From contig NZ_JAMRXH010000003.1 of the NCBI RefSeq assembly GCF_023740735.1, forward strand, positions 248,001-312,000: DNA of 64,000 nucleotides. Reading direction: 5' to 3'. The notes below the pieces were generated by a model. The model was not told the DNA's origin, searched no databases, and saw only the letters and a list, made by a program, of their open reading frames with translations. The translations under genes were made by a program, and so were the position numbers. The stretch is from Nocardia sp. CDC159. GTDB taxonomy: Bacteria; Actinomycetota; Actinomycetes; Mycobacteriales; Mycobacteriaceae. Positions 17,599-25,512 of this stretch are shown here, piece by piece. Every line of letters starts with the position of its first letter. Position 1 is the first letter of the stretch.

Positions 17599-18654
17599 AT
17601 GAGCATCGCCGACGAGCTACGCATCGGAGCATTCGTATTCACCAGCCGGTACGAGGGGCAGACGGCCGCTGAGGTGCTGGCCCGCGGCGTGGCCACGGCC
17701 CAGGCCGCGGAGGCGGCCGAATTCGACGACGTGTGGGTGACCGAACACCACTTCGTGCCGTTCGGGGTCAATCCGTCCGCGCTGACCTTCGCCGGTTATC
17801 TGCTCGGCCGGACGAATACGGTGCGGGTCGGTACGGCGGTGACCGTGCTGCCGCTGCATTCGCCGGTCCACGTCGCCGAGCAGGCCGCGCTGCTGGATCA
17901 TCTGTCCGGCGGCCGTTTCGATCTCGGGGTGGGCCGGGCGCAGCCGGTGGTGGACTACGAGGTGATCGGCCGCGGGGTCGAGTACTGGCAGCACGGACTG
18001 CCCGAGGCGCTGGATCTGACTCTGGCCGCGCTGGCCGGACCGGTCGCGGCCGACTCCGAGCTGTACCGCTTCCGCGAGGTCGTCCCCGAGCCCGGCCCCG
18101 CATCCGGCCGCACCACCCCCGTCTACCTCGCCGCGAACTCCCCGGCCTCGGTGGAGATGGCCGCGACCCGCGGCCTGCCGATGTTGCTGTTCTTCGACAA
18201 GGACCCCGACGCCAAGGCCGCCATGATCGCCGAACACGCCGAGATCGCCCGCGTCGCAGGCCATCCCGGCACCGGCTACGCCCACGGCGCGGCCCTGTTC
18301 GCGCACGTCACCGACGACCCGGCCGAGGCGCGCGCGGTAATGCACCGCGCCGCAACCGAATTCGTCCGCGCGAGCGGTCACTATCGACTGCTGCTGGACG
18401 TCCCGCAGCGCATCCCCCGCGACACCCCGCCCGAGCAGATCGTCGACCGCCTGACCGACAGCGCGCTGGCGACGCATCCGGTCGGCGACCCGCAGGTCTG
18501 CATCGATCGACTGGTCGACCAGATCCGTCGATCGGGCTGCCGACGACTGCTGTGCCAGGTGGAGATCGCCGGGGACCACGCCGCCGTGCTGACCAATGTC
18601 GAGCGCCTGGGCGCGGAGGTGCTGCCCGAGGTCCGCAAGCGGCTGAGCGAGTGA
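17599..18654 (+). CDS. LLM-class (luciferase-like) flavin-dependent monooxygenase, 351 aa
   Basis: F420- or FMN-dependent TIM-barrel monooxygenase. Family marks: W-V-T-E-H-H-F (about residues 43-49), V-R-V-G-T-A-V-T-V-L-P-L-H-S-P and L-S-G-G-R-F-D-L-G-V-G-R. Length is normal. ATG 17599 is favoured by AGG ten bases before. It stands alone, closed by an inverted repeat. Cofactor and substrate cannot be told apart by sequence alone. Confidence 0.85.
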   Translation: MSIADELRIGAFVFTSRYEGQTAAEVLARGVATAQAAEAAEFDDVWVTEHHFVPFGVNPSALTFAGYLLGRTNTVRVGTAVTVLPLHSPVHVAEQAALLDHLSGGRFDLGVGRAQPVVDYEVIGRGVEYWQHGLPEALDLTLAALAGPVAADSELYRFREVVPEPGPASGRTTPVYLAANSPASVEMAATRGLPMLLFFDKDPDAKAAMIAEHAEIARVAGHPGTGYAHGAALFAHVTDDPAEARAVMHRAATEFVRASGHYRLLLDVPQRIPRDTPPEQIVDRLTDSALATHPVGDPQVCIDRLVDQIRRSGCRRLLCQVEIAGDHAAVLTNVERLGAEVLPEVRKRLSE

Positions 18655-18662
18655 ACGATACG

Positions 18663-18694
18663 GTGAGCCCACCGGCTTACACCGGTGGGCTCAC
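18663..18694. terminator. Bidirectional hairpin between convergent genes
   Basis: A 13-bp perfect stem (18663-18675 with 18682-18694) with a 6-base loop and no T-run. It lies between the LLM gene and the convergent ferritin-like gene. Confidence 0.65.
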
Positions 18695-18716
18695 GGTTCC
18701 TCCGGCCCGGAAACGA

Positions 18717-19679
18717 TCAGCTGAGGCCGGTCACATCCTGGGCGATCGCCGCGAGCCGGGTCTGCGCGGCCGATACGACGCCCTGCCGGTTCTTGTTCGA
18801 CTCCTCGTAGGCCAGCACCGCCCGCACATCGGCCGGATCGTCCAATTCCTTGATGGCGGCGACGGACTGGCTGACATTGAGCTCGTCGTAGTCGCGAATC
18901 GGCAGTTCGCCCGGCTCGAGGACACCCGTGGCGGTGCGGACCGAATGCAGGGCGTCGGCGACGGCGCCAGCCCCTTCGCGGCGAGTGATCTGCTCGGCCC
19001 GTTCCAGTGCGGCATCCCGCGAACCGGCCAGCGTCTTGACCGCGACATCGCCCGCGTGCGCACCCCGGGAGAGCAGCTCGCCGAGGGCGGGTGGGGCGGA
19101 CCGGAAGGCGTCCAGCGCCCGATCGATGCCCCGCGCGGACCAGGTGACCGGGACATTGACCAACCGCATCGTGGTCCCCGTGGCCGCCTGCAACGGCGTG
19201 CGCTGCAACGCGGCCGGCCCACCGAGGGCCTCCTCGGCCAGCACGGTCGTGAGCCAGTCCACGGTCGCCGAATGCGCGGTGATCAACCGCTCGGCCAGCG
19301 TCACGAGGTCGTCGCGCTGCGCGGTGGTCGCGAGGGCCTTGAGGTAGCGGGCGCGGTCGAGCAGCTGATGCTCGAGCGCCAGATCGCCCAGCAGCGCCTC
19401 GTCGAACGGCTGGGCCTGTTCGAACATCGCCTTCACCGCGGCGGCGGCCCGCCCCAGGAAGGGTCCGACGAGCGCGGGGACCCCGCCGAGCTCGCGGATG
19501 GCGGATTCGACCGCCTCGGCGCGGGCGCGGGCGTTGTCCGCGTTCTCGGACAGCTCGCGGCGCACCGCCTCGGTCCGGGCCTGCGCGATACGCGTTTCCG
19601 CGATTTGGATCTCGGTATGGGTCAGGTCGCGGATGGCGCGCAGCTGCGCCAGCAAGGTAGTGGTGTCGCGTGTGCTCAT
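18717..19679 (-). CDS. Ferritin-like-fold protein, 320 aa
   Basis: Helical protein resembling a mycobacterial family annotated as ferritin-like. It starts MSTRDTTTLLAQL, has long Ala/Glu/Leu helices, a conserved L-D-R-A-R-Y-L-K-A-L segment near residue 112, W-L-T-T-V-L-A-E-E-A-L-G-G-P-A-A-L (about 145-161), and a conserved C-terminal end Y-E-E-S-N-K-N-R-x-G-V-V-S-A-A-Q. No clear E-x-x-H pairs of a true di-iron site are seen, so iron binding is doubtful. GGAAGGACGAG precedes ATG 19679. Function unknown. Confidence 0.7.
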   Translation of the reverse strand: MSTRDTTTLLAQLRAIRDLTHTEIQIAETRIAQARTEAVRRELSENADNARARAEAVESAIRELGGVPALVGPFLGRAAAAVKAMFEQAQPFDEALLGDLALEHQLLDRARYLKALATTAQRDDLVTLAERLITAHSATVDWLTTVLAEEALGGPAALQRTPLQAATGTTMRLVNVPVTWSARGIDRALDAFRSAPPALGELLSRGAHAGDVAVKTLAGSRDAALERAEQITRREGAGAVADALHSVRTATGVLEPGELPIRDYDELNVSQSVAAIKELDDPADVRAVLAYEESNKNRQGVVSAAQTRLAAIAQDVTGLS

Positions 19680-19855
19680 GTGGATCTCGTCCTTCCACGT
19701 TGACGCATCAGGTCGGCGCAACGATGCACCGCTACTCGAACTACCCAGCTCGGGCGCGCGATAACGAACCGCGGGTAATAATCACGACAAATCGCCGAGA
19801 CTGTTCGATCCGATCTCACCTGCGCCGGAAAGTTTTTCGTCGACGGCGGATTCGG

Positions 19856-20500
19856 CTAGCGAACGGGCCGGATGGCGTAGCCGCCGAGTGCGGGCTCGAG
19901 CGCGCCGAATGCCGTGTGCGCCTGGGCCGTTACCGCGCGCTCGATCTCGGCGTCGGCGTGCCCGTCGAGCGTGCGGCGCAGGGTCTCCTCGAACAGCAAC
20001 CGCAGCACCCCGCACAACTGGACCGCCGCGACCCGGGGCGCGATATCGTCCGGGGCGGCGCCGGTCTCCTCGGCAAGTACTGCGGCCAGCGACTTTTCGC
20101 GATCGTCGTGGAATTCCCGCAGCCGCGCGACCAGGGCCGGGCTGTCGGTGATCATGCGGGCGAACTCCGGGCCGGAGAATCCGATGACCGGATCGTGCGC
20201 GGCGGCCGCGGCGAGGAAGGCGCGGCGCACCGCGGCCAGTGCGGATTCGCCCGGCTTCCGGTCCCGCACGGTCGCGGCGGGCTGCCCGACGAACAGGTCG
20301 TGCATGTCGAGGGCGAGATCCTCCTTACGGGGGAAGTAGTTGGTGACGGTCATCTTGGCGACCTGGGCGGCCGCGGCGACCTCGGCGATCGTCACGCGGT
20401 CGAAGCCGCGCTCGAGGAACAGCCTGGTGGCCTGGTTCGAGATGTTGTCCCTGGTCTGCTGCTTTTTCATGGCTCGGAGGCCCGGCGTCGGCGTGCTCAT
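19856..20500 (-). CDS. TetR-family transcriptional regulator, 214 aa
   Basis: TetR repressor with helix-turn-helix V-T-I-A-E-V-A-A-A-A-Q-V-A-K-M-T-V-T-N-Y-F-P-R-K (about residues 36-59) and an alpha-helical effector domain. ATG 20500 (MSTPTPGL) fits the family; ATG 20470 (MKKQQT) is an alternative. It is divergent to the sigma-factor gene, and the 72-bp spacer contains two near-identical 20-bp repeats overlapping the sigma promoter, so it probably represses the sigma gene and perhaps itself. Confidence 0.88.
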   Translation of the reverse strand: MSTPTPGLRAMKKQQTRDNISNQATRLFLERGFDRVTIAEVAAAAQVAKMTVTNYFPRKEDLALDMHDLFVGQPAATVRDRKPGESALAAVRRAFLAAAAAHDPVIGFSGPEFARMITDSPALVARLREFHDDREKSLAAVLAEETGAAPDDIAPRVAAVQLCGVLRLLFEETLRRTLDGHADAEIERAVTAQAHTAFGALEPALGGYAIRPVR

Positions 20501-20514
20501 GACACCACCATACC

Positions 20515-20534
20515 TGTGTTCGACCAAAATTTGT
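20515..20534. promoter_or_regulatory. Repeat A: candidate TetR operator
   Basis: TGTGTTCGACCAAAATTTGT. It matches repeat B (20549-20568) at 17 of 20 positions; the copies start 34 bp apart. It lies just upstream of the TetR start. Confidence 0.55.
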
Positions 20535-20536
20535 TG

Positions 20537-20568
20537 TTGACACATTCTTGTGTTTGACCTAAGTTTGT
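20537..20568 (+). promoter_or_regulatory. Sigma-gene promoter with overlapping operator repeat B; leaderless
   Basis: TTGACA (20537-20542), a 17-bp spacer and TAAGTT (20560-20565). The predicted start is about 20572, at the ATG (20573), so the mRNA would have no leader. Repeat B covers the -10, as a repressor site should. Confidence 0.65.
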
Positions 20569-20572
20569 AACC

Positions 20573-21469
20573 ATGAACGCCGCACCCGCCCCGTACCGTA
20601 TGAGCCGCACCCCGCTGCTGACCGCCGAACAGGAGGTGGCCCTCGGGCAGCGCATCGAGGCCGGGGCCCAGGCCCGGCGCCGCCTCGACACCGAGCGACT
20701 CCCGGCCGCGGAGCGGGATCGGCTGGAGCGGCTCGCCGTCGACGGCCGCCGCGCCCGCGACCACATGATCGAGGCCAACCTCCGGCTGGTCGCCTCGATC
20801 GCCAAGCGCTACCACGACTGCGGGCTCCCGCTGCCGGATCTGATCCAGGAGGGCACGATCGGGATGATGCGCGCGGTGGAGAAGTTCGACCACCGCCGCG
20901 GGCTGAAGTTCTCCACCTACGCCACCTGGTGGATCAAGCAGGCGATCGGCAAGGCCCTGGCCGACCAGAGCCGCACGATCCGGCTGCCCGCACATCTGGT
21001 CGAGGTGCTCAATCAGGTGACCCGGACCCGCCGGGCCATGCTGGTCGAACTGGGCCGCGAACCCGGCACCGCCGAACTCGCGGCCGCGCTCGGGCTGCCC
21101 GAGCACAAGGTGGAACTCGTCTTGCGCCATGAGCGGGAACCGGTCTCGCTGCACGCTCCGGTCGGCGGCGACGACTCCGACGGCGAACTGGGCGATCTGC
21201 TCCCCGACGACGCGCCGGGCCCGGCCGCCACGGTGGCCACGGCCGCACTGCGGCACCACCTCGACCAGGTGCTCGCGACGCTGTCCGAGCGCGAGGCCGC
21301 GGTGCTCAGCATGCGCTACGGCCTGGACGACGACCAGCCGCGCACCCTCGATCAGATCGGCGCGTGCTACGGATTGACGCGTGAGCGCATTCGCCAGATC
21401 GAATCCAAGGGCATGGCCAAACTTCGCCGCCCCGCCAGCACCCGCGTGCTCGCCGATCTGCTCTCCTGA
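20573..21469 (+). CDS. Sigma-70-family primary-like sigma factor (SigA/SigB-like, group 2), 298 aa
   Basis: Transcription initiation factor that lacks the long acidic N-terminus of primary sigma factors. Region 1.2 begins at S-R-T-P-L-L-T-A-E-Q-E, region 2 has D-L-I-Q-E-G-T-I-G-M-M-R-A-V-E-K-F and S-T-Y-A-T-W-W-I-K-Q-A-I, region 3 lies at 140-220, and region 4 contains R-Y-G-L-D-D-x-Q-P-R-T-L and T-R-E-R-I-R-Q-I-E. There is no ribosome-binding site before ATG 20573, consistent with the leaderless promoter. It faces a TetR and is followed by a kinase; whether the kinase controls it is unknown. Confidence 0.88.
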   Translation: MNAAPAPYRMSRTPLLTAEQEVALGQRIEAGAQARRRLDTERLPAAERDRLERLAVDGRRARDHMIEANLRLVASIAKRYHDCGLPLPDLIQEGTIGMMRAVEKFDHRRGLKFSTYATWWIKQAIGKALADQSRTIRLPAHLVEVLNQVTRTRRAMLVELGREPGTAELAAALGLPEHKVELVLRHEREPVSLHAPVGGDDSDGELGDLLPDDAPGPAATVATAALRHHLDQVLATLSEREAAVLSMRYGLDDDQPRTLDQIGACYGLTRERIRQIESKGMAKLRRPASTRVLADLLS

Positions 21470-21602
21470 AAGGACACCGGTCAACCGAACACTCGGACCG
21501 GACGGCGCGGTGTGGGCCGCGCTGGAAATCGGCGCCCTCGCCCCAATCGCGGCGACGGGAGCATACTGAACTCCCCGACGGGCATGGGCGGTACGAGTTG
21601 TC

Positions 21603-23825
21603 ATGAGTGGGGAACCGACGATCGTTGCGGACGCAGTCGACCGAACTCGCTCGCTGCTGCTCACCCTGGTCACGCGGTTCGCCGCGGCCTGGGACGCCAC
21701 CGGTGCGCCACCGGATCTGACCGAATTCCTGCCCGGCGCACCGGAACTGCGGCGGCTGTGCCTGACCGAGCTGATCAAGGTCGATCTCGAATACCGCTGG
21801 CTGCGCTACGACCATCCGAAACGGCTGGCCGACTATCTCACCGAATTCGCCGAACTGCGCGAGGGCTCGATTCCGCTGGATCTGGCGTACGAGGAGTTCC
21901 ACGCGCTGCGCCGATCCGGGCGGGAGCCCGAATCGGACGAGAACCCCGAGGCGACCGAACCCGCCGGGGAGCGGACCGAGGTCGACTACCACAGCACGCT
22001 CATCGCCAGCCCGTGGGCGCACGAGGCGCTGGAGAATATCGAGGTCGGCGACCGGGTCGACGATTTCGATCTGCTCGTCGGCTTGGGCTCCGGCTCGTTC
22101 GCGCGGGTGTTCCTGGCCCGGCAGCGCTCGCTGCAGCGACTGGTCGCGGTGAAGATCTCGCACAACCGCGGCACCGAACCGGAGACGCTCGCCCAGCTCG
22201 ACCACAACTACATCGTGCGGGTCTTCGATCAGCGGCTGATCGAGGACGACGAGCTCAAATTGATGTACATGGAATACGTTCCGGGCGGCACCCTGCTCGA
22301 CGTGCTCAATCTGGTGCGCGAGCGGTCACCGGATCGGCGCACCGGTCGACTGCTGCTCGAGGCCGTGGATCAGGCGATGGTGAGCAAGGGCGCCACCGGC
22401 GGCGGCGAATCCGGGGTCCGGGCCGAAATCGCCGCCTGCACCTGGCCGGAGACCGTCGCCTGGCTCGGCAGCCGCCTCGCCGCCGCCCTCGACCACGCCG
22501 CCCGGCACGGCGTGCTGCATCGAGATATCAAACCTGCCAATGTCCTGCTGACCGCCGAGGGGATTCCCAAGCTCGCGGACTTCAACATCAGCTTCAGCCA
22601 CCACATCGCCGGAACCAGCCCGCTGGCGTATTTCGGTGGCTCACTGGCCTACATGTCGCCCGAACAGCTGGCGGCCTGCCATCCGGATCTGCCCGCCAGC
22701 GCCGCGGATCTGGACGGCCGCAGCGATATCTACGCCCTCGGCGTCATGCTGTGGGAACTGCTGACCGGTCGCCGCCCCTTCGACGACGAGGCCGCCGCCG
22801 GGGGTTCGGACACCTCGCTCGAGCGCATGCTGGAGTTGCGCCGCCGCGAGATCGACCCGCGCTACCTGTCCGAACTGCCGCAGGACTGCCCGCCGACCCT
22901 GCGGCGGGTGCTGTTGAAATGCCTTGCACCGCACCGCGACGAACGCTGGTCCACCGGCGCCGAGCTGGCCCAGCAGTTCGAGCTGTGCCTGGACCGGCGG
23001 GCCCGCGACCTCGTCGATCCGCCCAGCGGTAGCCTGCGCGCCCGGTTGGGTCCCTGGTCGCTGCTGGCCATCGTCACGCTGGCGAGCGTGCTCGGCGGCG
23101 GTCTCGGCGTGCTGTACAGCAATCTGCACAACGGCCCGCTGATCCAGTCGTGGCTCACCACCGATCAGCGCCAGCGCATGCGCGAGATCAGCGCGATGCT
23201 GGAGCTGACGGTTCCGGCGACCGTCGCGATCGTGACCGGTTATCTGTGCCGCCGCGTCTTTCTGGTGTGGTGGGGACTGCGTCGGGGCAGGCACTACGGC
23301 GCACAAACCCTCGCGCGCACGCGGACCGACACCCTGCTCGACGGCGATCGCGTCGCCATGCTCGCCTTCGCCGGCTGGGTCGTCTCCGCGGCCGCGTTCG
23401 TGGTGGGTCTGCTCGTGCACACCGACCTCGCGCCGGGCCGGATCGTCCATTTCGTCGCCTCGCTGGTCGTCTGCGCGACGATCGCCGTGGCCTACCCCTT
23501 CTTCCTGGTGACGTTCTTCGTCGTCCGCTGCGTCTATCCGAGCCTGCTCGCGCGGGGCGCGACCAGCAGCGACCACGCCGATCTGCGCGCGCTGGGGCGG
23601 CGCTGCACCCGCTATCTGGCGGTGGCCGCGTCGGTTCCGCTGATCGGCGTGGTCACCGGCCTGATGTTCCTGACCCCGCAGGAGGTGTCGCTGGTCGTCG
23701 ACCCGATCCGCTGGCTCTGCGTCGGGGGTGTGCTGGGCTTCGTCGGCAACTACTGGCTGTTCCGCAGGCTGGAGGAGGATCTGCGCGCCTTCGAACGCGC
23801 CGTCTCCGCGGCGCACCGGCGCTGA
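21603..23825 (+). CDS. Membrane Ser/Thr protein kinase, planctomycete-like N-terminus and DFN motif, 740 aa
   Basis: Predicted kinase. Residues 1-145 are a helical N-terminal region (K-V-D-L-E-Y-R-W-L-R ... L-A-D-Y-L-T-E-F) resembling planctomycetal kinases. The kinase domain spans about 155-465: G-L-G-S-G-S (160-165), V-A-V-K with K184, H-R-D-I-K-P-A-N (306-313), then K-L-A-D-F-N (323-328) where DFG is expected, and M-S-P-E-Q. About six hydrophobic segments follow between residues 482 and 730, unlike the usual single helix plus PASTA repeats. It lies 133 bases behind the sigma gene and converges on the DUF2156 gene. Confidence 0.85.
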   Translation: MSGEPTIVADAVDRTRSLLLTLVTRFAAAWDATGAPPDLTEFLPGAPELRRLCLTELIKVDLEYRWLRYDHPKRLADYLTEFAELREGSIPLDLAYEEFHALRRSGREPESDENPEATEPAGERTEVDYHSTLIASPWAHEALENIEVGDRVDDFDLLVGLGSGSFARVFLARQRSLQRLVAVKISHNRGTEPETLAQLDHNYIVRVFDQRLIEDDELKLMYMEYVPGGTLLDVLNLVRERSPDRRTGRLLLEAVDQAMVSKGATGGGESGVRAEIAACTWPETVAWLGSRLAAALDHAARHGVLHRDIKPANVLLTAEGIPKLADFNISFSHHIAGTSPLAYFGGSLAYMSPEQLAACHPDLPASAADLDGRSDIYALGVMLWELLTGRRPFDDEAAAGGSDTSLERMLELRRREIDPRYLSELPQDCPPTLRRVLLKCLAPHRDERWSTGAELAQQFELCLDRRARDLVDPPSGSLRARLGPWSLLAIVTLASVLGGGLGVLYSNLHNGPLIQSWLTTDQRQRMREISAMLELTVPATVAIVTGYLCRRVFLVWWGLRRGRHYGAQTLARTRTDTLLDGDRVAMLAFAGWVVSAAAFVVGLLVHTDLAPGRIVHFVASLVVCATIAVAYPFFLVTFFVVRCVYPSLLARGATSSDHADLRALGRRCTRYLAVAASVPLIGVVTGLMFLTPQEVSLVVDPIRWLCVGGVLGFVGNYWLFRRLEEDLRAFERAVSAAHRR

Positions 23826-23837
23826 CCGCGGACGGGC

Positions 23838-25211
23838 TCAGTCCTGCCGCCGGTGTGGCACGAACTCCAGTGTCAGCAGCGCCGCCGCGGTGAATACGAT
23901 CTCGCGCCAGCGGATCAGCACGAAGCGCTGATCGGCAAAGGAATTGAACTTGCGCAGAAATCGGTACAGCGACTCCAGCCGGATCATCGGATCCAGCATG
24001 CGGGCCAGCACATAGAGGCTCTGCTTGGTCCGCGAGCGATCCTTGTCGCTGAACAGCTCCGGAAAGGCCGCGAATGCCAGCGAGATTCGCTGCACACCCT
24101 TGGCCCGGCCGTATTCCACCAGATCGACGATCATTCGCTCGTCCAGCCCGTTGGGGGCGTCCTTGCGCCGCCACGGCACATCCAGGCTCAGCTCGCTGCC
24201 GTGATTGGACGCGCCGTAGCGCTGAAAGCCCACCACCCGACCGTCGGCATCACGGGCCAGCACCACCAGCATGCCCGGATTCCGCCCGTCGAGCAGATGG
24301 TCCAAAATCATCGAGAAGCCACGGGTCTGCCGCCCGGAACGCCATTCGTCGACGATCTCGAGCAGCGTGGCGCGCAGCGCCGGATCCAGTTCGCGCTCGT
24401 ACAGGATCTCGGTGGTCACCCCGAAGTTGTGCGTGCGGCTGACGGCCTGGCGCAGATTGCGGTATTTGCGCCCGACCATATCGAAGCCGTCGACCTCGAT
24501 CACCACATCGCGCCCGATCGGAATCGCGTGCAGTCCATGGTGTTCGGCGGCCTCGGTGCGCCACAGCTCGCACAGCGCGGGACTGGCGCCCAGCACCGCG
24601 ATGCGCCAGCCGTGATTGACAGCGAATTCGGAGAATTCCCGGATCAGCACGCCGAATTCGGCCCGATCCCCGATCGGGTCGCCCGCCACCACCGCGATGC
24701 CGAAGCGGGTGCGGTAGCCGATGGCCGCGGTCGAATTCGCGTTGAAGAAGTAGGTTTTCGACGAATGCAGCGCGAACGGGGCGATCGGATCCTCGACCGT
24801 GCGATCCACCAGCGCCGCGATCCGGAACCGCTGGTCGGGCTGCGGGCGCGAACCCTGCGGCAGCATCAGGACGAATCCGGTCGAGGCCAGGCAGACGAAG
24901 CCGATCAGATCGTGATCGCCGCGGTAGGCGATATTGGAGACCCCGAGCACGATGACCGCGACGGCGAAGTGCGGCAGGGTGATCGGCCGCCGCAGATGCA
25001 GCCCGCGCGCGATGCCCAGCCCGGAGATCGACACGGCCACGAACCAGGCGTGGTTCACACCCTCGCGCGCGGCATGGTCGGCGGCGTACACCAGCGCCAC
25101 CCCCACCAGCAGCAGCACGGTGATCAGCGGCAGCCGCACCGCGCGGTTGGGCGACAGCGCCGCCTGCCTGTAGGTGCGATACACCGACAGGGCCGAGTCG
25201 GTCTCCGCCAT
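23838..25211 (-). CDS. DUF2156 membrane protein (MprF C-terminal-like), 457 aa
   Basis: About four N-terminal membrane helices (residues 23-115) precede a GNAT-like DUF2156 domain. That domain has F-A-L-H-S-S-K-T-Y-F-F-N, A-V-V-A-G-D-P-I-G-D, G-F-Q-R-Y-G and L-A-F-A-A-F-P-E-L-F. It is the aminoacyl-transferase half found in lysyl-phosphatidylglycerol synthases, and stand-alone forms are common in actinobacteria. ATG 25211 has GGGAGGAC seven bases before. A role in membrane-lipid or surface charge modification is inferred, not shown. It converges with the kinase with only 12 bases between. Confidence 0.8.
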   Translation of the reverse strand: MAETDSALSVYRTYRQAALSPNRAVRLPLITVLLLVGVALVYAADHAAREGVNHAWFVAVSISGLGIARGLHLRRPITLPHFAVAVIVLGVSNIAYRGDHDLIGFVCLASTGFVLMLPQGSRPQPDQRFRIAALVDRTVEDPIAPFALHSSKTYFFNANSTAAIGYRTRFGIAVVAGDPIGDRAEFGVLIREFSEFAVNHGWRIAVLGASPALCELWRTEAAEHHGLHAIPIGRDVVIEVDGFDMVGRKYRNLRQAVSRTHNFGVTTEILYERELDPALRATLLEIVDEWRSGRQTRGFSMILDHLLDGRNPGMLVVLARDADGRVVGFQRYGASNHGSELSLDVPWRRKDAPNGLDERMIVDLVEYGRAKGVQRISLAFAAFPELFSDKDRSRTKQSLYVLARMLDPMIRLESLYRFLRKFNSFADQRFVLIRWREIVFTAAALLTLEFVPHRRQD

Positions 25212-25512
25212 GGCCGTCCTCCCGATGGTCATACCAAACGACACACTATGCGGAACGCAGGTTCCGGGTGTGCGACACCTCCGCAACCCGCGCGCCGGAG
25301 TTCAGGCGACCTCGGCGGCGCGGCGTGCGCTCCCAGATGACCTTCAACCGATATCCCGTCGCGGCTGTTCCCCGCAAACCAATTCTCACCCAACGACGAG
25401 CGAATTCGCCCCGGCCGAAACCGTCCGGATCGGGTGGATTTCGCCGCGTCCAGCGGCTACCCGCCTACCGGACCGGGCGCCCGCCCCGGCGTAGCGATCT
25501 TGGCCACACCGC
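25212..25512. other. 301-bp spacer upstream of the DUF2156 gene, with an operator-like repeat
   Basis: No convincing gene. Close to the DUF2156 start is a perfect 6-4-6 inverted repeat CGGAAC-GCAG-GTTCCG (25251-25266). It abuts a CATAGT -10-like hexamer read leftward (25245-25250), so it may be an operator. The rest shows no structure I can name; glnE ends at its right edge. Confidence 0.45.
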
